A stretch of DNA of 64,000 bases from NCBI RefSeq assembly GCF_034702125.1, contig NC_085867.1:44681687-44745686 (forward strand). The letters are read 5' to 3'. Made by a program: the position numbers and the translations under genes. The stretch's first letter is position 1, and the number at the start of each line of letters is the position of its first letter. Of this stretch, positions 61,131 to 64,000 are shown piece after piece. The notes beneath the pieces were generated by a model, which was not told the DNA's origin, ran no database searches, and saw only the letters and a list, made by a program, of their open reading frames with translations. The DNA is from Engraulis encrasicolus (lineage: Eukaryota > Chordata > Actinopteri > Clupeiformes > Engraulidae).

Positions 61131-61354
61131 AACATTCACAGCTGCAAAGCAGTACTGTCTGACATTCTGATGTCCACAGTTCTCTCATAGAATCAGTCCT
61201 TACCTTCAATATATCCTCCTGGTACAACTTAATTGGCATTACAAAAAAGAATAAACTTTCACGTATGGTGAACCAAGCCATCAAAATTACTGGCTCACCT
61301 CAAACCTCCCTATCTGAGCTGTTGGTGCACTGATCAGGAAAGCTGAAATGCCAT

Positions 61355-61555
61355 AGAACAGAGCTGTGAGCTGTTCAATGCTATCCCCTGCTGGTCATAC
61401 CTTGACATGGGCACAATATTTAAGGCAGAAATGGAAAGCCTACACACAGAGAGAGAGAGAGAGAGTGTGAGTCAGTCTGCCCTAAATCTTCTGCCCACGT
61501 CAATGGGGTAGCATTGAACAGCTCACAGCTCTGTTCGATGGCTGATGGGCAGATA
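61355..61555. repeat. inverted repeat with GA core
   Basis: The arm 'gaacagagctgtgagctgtt' and 'caatgctatcccc' is mirrored at about 61,505-61,545. A (GA)n tract lies between. It is related to 34,977-35,095. Confidence 0.65.
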
Positions 61556-61567
61556 GGCCAAATCAAT

Positions 61568-61916
61568 TAGCCTGATAAACCAGCCTAAATGTGAGACCAG
61601 AGTAATTTAGTCTGGCCCCGATGAACGATACCTCCGAAGATTGTTGATGAGAACAACCAGTTGTTTTTTCAAACCGTGCCGGCACTCTGACCAATCGTTG
61701 ATCTTTGCCGTTGATGTGCTTTCCCAACGCTGTTGCAAGGTTCGTCGTCACTCCCTCAAAACCCCGCCCGCTTTAATTCAAAACAAATCGCTGCGTTGTG
61801 ATTGGTTTTGCCAGACTCAGGGCAAAGCGTTCAAAACGTTCTCAGATCCGAGTCCAGACCCACTCGCTAGCTGAAAAATGTTGGCGTCCAGCGGGTGGTG
61901 CTGGTTTACCAGGCTA
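61568..61916. mobile_element. 349-bp MITE with 9-bp target duplication
   Basis: Ends TAGCCTGATAAACCAGC and GCTGGTTTACCAGGCTA. CAAATCAAT is duplicated at 61,559-61,567 and 61,917-61,925. Nine bases suggests a Mutator-like family. Noncoding. Confidence 0.75.
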
Positions 61917-61925
61917 CAAATCAAT

Positions 61926-63120
61926 GGTATTATGATAGTATTCTAGGAAAAATAAGAGTCCAAGGGTCCGTATATCGAAAGCGTCTTTGCTAACGACGGT
62001 AGCAACGTCCCTCATAAGAGCGACTGAACTCTCTCTCAACAGCGATGCTCACCACTAAATCCAAGGGAATGGTAAGACGGTTAGCAACGACAAGAATTGA
62101 GAAACGGACTCCAGAGTCCATGTTTTCAACGAGCCATAGAGCTCTTCCGTGTTACATACAGGGAGGACAGAGGAATTTCAGATTTGCTCAACAATACCTT
62201 TTCGTGTTTTTTCTTCCCATGTCTTTTCCTGTACATAGTGTAAAACTATTGACTTTCTATACAGTAATATCTCTGTAACACTACCCTAAAGGCATATCCA
62301 ATCAAGTCAGATGATTGTGCAACACCTCAAGGGGTGGAGATTAAACTGATCCACTTCGAAAAGACTAGGCCAGGGATGACTGGAGCACTCAGATAGATAG
62401 ATAGATAGAGGGGCAAGAGAGAGATAGAGAGGGAGAGAGAGTGGAGGAGCGCTTAAGAGTGTTTATTTGGTGTTGTGTACATAAAGTCATTTTAAATGTA
62501 TTCAGATGATTTGTCATATTTGAACTTGGCATACTCAGAGCTGAGGAATACTGAATTTATTTTGGTGTATGTTTAGTCATGTACACAAGACAAGTAATGA
62601 GATTTTATACGTTTTACTCTGTTTAGAGTTGTTGACATTGACTGCTACTTAATATGAGTACCTTTGATTGTGCTTTACCTTTTAAAAAAAGATGTTCTGT
62701 ACCTCCACACATTACCACAAAGCATTAAATGTTATTAATTAGAACAAAATGACAGTTTTATTGGGCAGGTCTAGAAAGTGAATGAATAAAGACAAAATGT
62801 GTATGGTCACGGTTTATTTGTATGAGTTTGCATTTCAGTTATGTATTGAGTTTTTCATGTCATGTAGGCTATCAATAGGATCACAGATGGGGTACAGAAC
62901 TAGAATTCATTTGGTGTGAATTTGCAAATCAACTTGAACCCACAACGTAGAATAAATGAGAACATTTTGGGTCACGGTTTAGTTGAAATTACTTGCTGCT
63001 ATATTTAGGGTTTTTTTGTGTGACAAGAGACTGCAGTTTAAATCGATCCATTTTCATCATGAGAATTGTCTAAACCTTAAACAGTTGAAAACACTTGAAA
63101 CAAGATCAGCCTTGTAGTGT
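61926..63120. other. non-genic interval
   Basis: Contains half of a foldback-3-family element (62,340-62,395) with a (GATA)n run at about 62,392-62,408. The rest is AT-rich, probably downstream of the C1q gene. No gene recognised. Confidence 0.5.
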
Positions 63121-63126
63121 TTTATT
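63121..63126 (-). terminator. candidate polyadenylation signal of C1q gene
   Basis: AATAAA on the minus strand, about 137 nt past the stop codon. Confidence 0.5.
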
Positions 63127-63262
63127 AGATCATAGAGTTATTAGCTCAATGATCAATTATTTAGGCCTATTCATCAGATCATTGGTTTTCATAGGTACAA
63201 CCATTTATTTATCAGATTGACTATTTTACCAGATCAATTATTTTACCATTGTGTTAAATACT

Positions 63263-63916
63263 TTAAAGAGGAAACAGCAGGAAGCCACTGAAATTGGTGA
63301 GGTGCCTGTCATCGTCATAGACCCTGTCGCCACTGTGGAGTTGCAGGTTAACTGTGTCTCCCTCCTCCAGCTGCAGAGTCAGGCCACTGGAACCGTGGAT
63401 ACGCTGTCCGTTATCATCATATGCAGCGCTAACCATGACCCGCCTCCCATTCACAAGTGTTCTGATGTTCAGCCAGCCTGATCTATATGCGTCCGAAACA
63501 GTGTACCTAAAGTAGTAAACCCCTTTTACAGGGGCTGTGAATACACCTGTCTGACTATTGTAACCCCCTCCCACATTTGTAATAATATTTCTGAAAACCA
63601 GATTCATGTCACCGCTTACAGCGGTTATGTATTGGCTTGTCTTAGTCAGTCCTGCTGAGAATGCCACTTTGGGTGCTCCTGTTATTGTCCTCTTCAGAGT
63701 CTCCACTTCAGCCTCAGTGTCCGCCAGCCTGGTCTTCACTGCTGTCAGCTCGGCCTCAGTGTCCGCCAGCCTGGTCTTCACTGCTGTCAGCTCTGCCGTC
63801 TGTGCTGTATTGTCCATCTTCAGCTCCTCCACTGTAGTCTTCAGCTCCTCCACTGTAGTCTCGCCCGCAGACAGTCTTTTGTCCTGTGCTTCATTCACCC
63901 TCTCCAGAGCAGCCAC
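63263..63916 (-). CDS. C1q-domain protein, last exon (partial gene)
   Basis: The minus-strand exon begins after an AG acceptor (TTTAG then GTGGCT) at 63,916 and ends at TAA 63,265-63,263, giving 217 residues. Residues about 1-75 are a charged coiled coil with repeated TVEELK and a duplicated 14-residue unit ELTAVKTRLADTEA. Residues about 80-217 are a C1q globular domain: KVAFSAGL start, FTAPVKGVYYFRYTV, GD-V-L near the end and a terminal FSGFLLFPL. There is no collagen stretch, so it resembles the short C1q-like/cerebellin-type secreted proteins expanded in fish. The upstream exon with the signal peptide lies beyond the window. The GTG at 63,916 is a spliced codon, not a start. Function: probably a secreted trimeric recognition protein; the ligand is unknown. 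Confidence 0.9.
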   Translation of the reverse strand: MAALERVNEAQDKRLSAGETTVEELKTTVEELKMDNTAQTAELTAVKTRLADTEAELTAVKTRLADTEAEVETLKRTITGAPKVAFSAGLTKTSQYITAVSGDMNLVFRNIITNVGGGYNSQTGVFTAPVKGVYYFRYTVSDAYRSGWLNIRTLVNGRRVMVSAAYDDNGQRIHGSSGLTLQLEEGDTVNLQLHSGDRVYDDDRHLTNFSGFLLFPL

Positions 63917-64000
63917 CTAAACACATTTTACGTGCATCAAATTATTGCTTAAAAGATGACCCAGTGATTCAGCTCTCTATAAACAAAACACTAGTAAAGG

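Overview
The window is vertebrate nuclear DNA, almost certainly from a teleost fish. Genes are split by GT-AG introns and coding density is very low. Long (CA)n/(TG)n tracts are frequent. Fish-type mobile elements are everywhere: hAT and piggyBac-like DNA elements, TTAA-targeting MITEs, Tc1, an L2/CR1-type LINE, tRNA-derived SINEs and a Ty3-type LTR element. Frequent 'taggcctac'-like words recall clupeiform genomes, but that placement is only a guess. No bacterial, organellar or CRISPR feature is present.

The host genes I can support are a cluster of type-2 cystatins at about 29.4-44.8 kb and a C1q-domain gene cut by the right edge (63.26-63.92 kb, minus). The cystatin cluster has three structurally intact genes. 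Gene 1 (29,423-30,876, plus) and gene 2 (44,793-43,112, minus) are a divergent mirror-image pair. Gene 3 (34,811-33,001, minus) is a four-cysteine cystatin-C-like gene between them. Broken copies include two exon-1 remnants (31.7 and 42.07 kb), an exon-3 fragment (35.5 kb) and a decayed two-exon copy (60.0-60.9 kb). A THAP-domain, transposase-derived, multi-exon pseudogene of apparent Kolobok type lies at 14.8-20.9 kb. A fragment resembling the P2X7 'ballast' domain lies at 23.2-23.4 kb.

The main structure is a very large, old inverted duplication. The left arm (about 5.27-31.92 kb) reads as the reverse complement of the right arm (about 41.85-51.98 kb) across a spacer of about 10 kb that holds cystatin gene 3. 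The arms differ in length because each collected its own transposons. The left arm gained a 3.4-kb piggyBac-like element, a motif-array element, the THAP-transposase block and a 5.6-kb long-TIR element. The right arm gained MITEs and a telomere-motif foldback element carrying two hATs. Each arm therefore supplies empty sites for insertions in the other, which makes many element boundaries exact.

Layout: 1-5.26 kb, non-genic with SINE pieces. 5.27-12.5 kb, left arm with a motif-array element and the piggyBac-like element. 12.5-23.4 kb, second motif-array copy, THAP/Kolobok pseudogene, LINE, minisatellite and ballast-like ORF. 23.46-29.03 kb, long-TIR element. 29.0-31.9 kb, cystatin gene 1. 31.9-41.85 kb, spacer with gene 3 and a 4.1-kb hAT. 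41.85-51.98 kb, right arm with gene 2. 52.2-59.9 kb, a Tc1 relic invaded by a foldback element and by an LTR element with a SCAN-like gag, whose LTR carries nested hATs. 60.0-60.9 kb, cystatin relic. 61-63 kb, SINE and MITE. 63.26 kb to the end, C1q.
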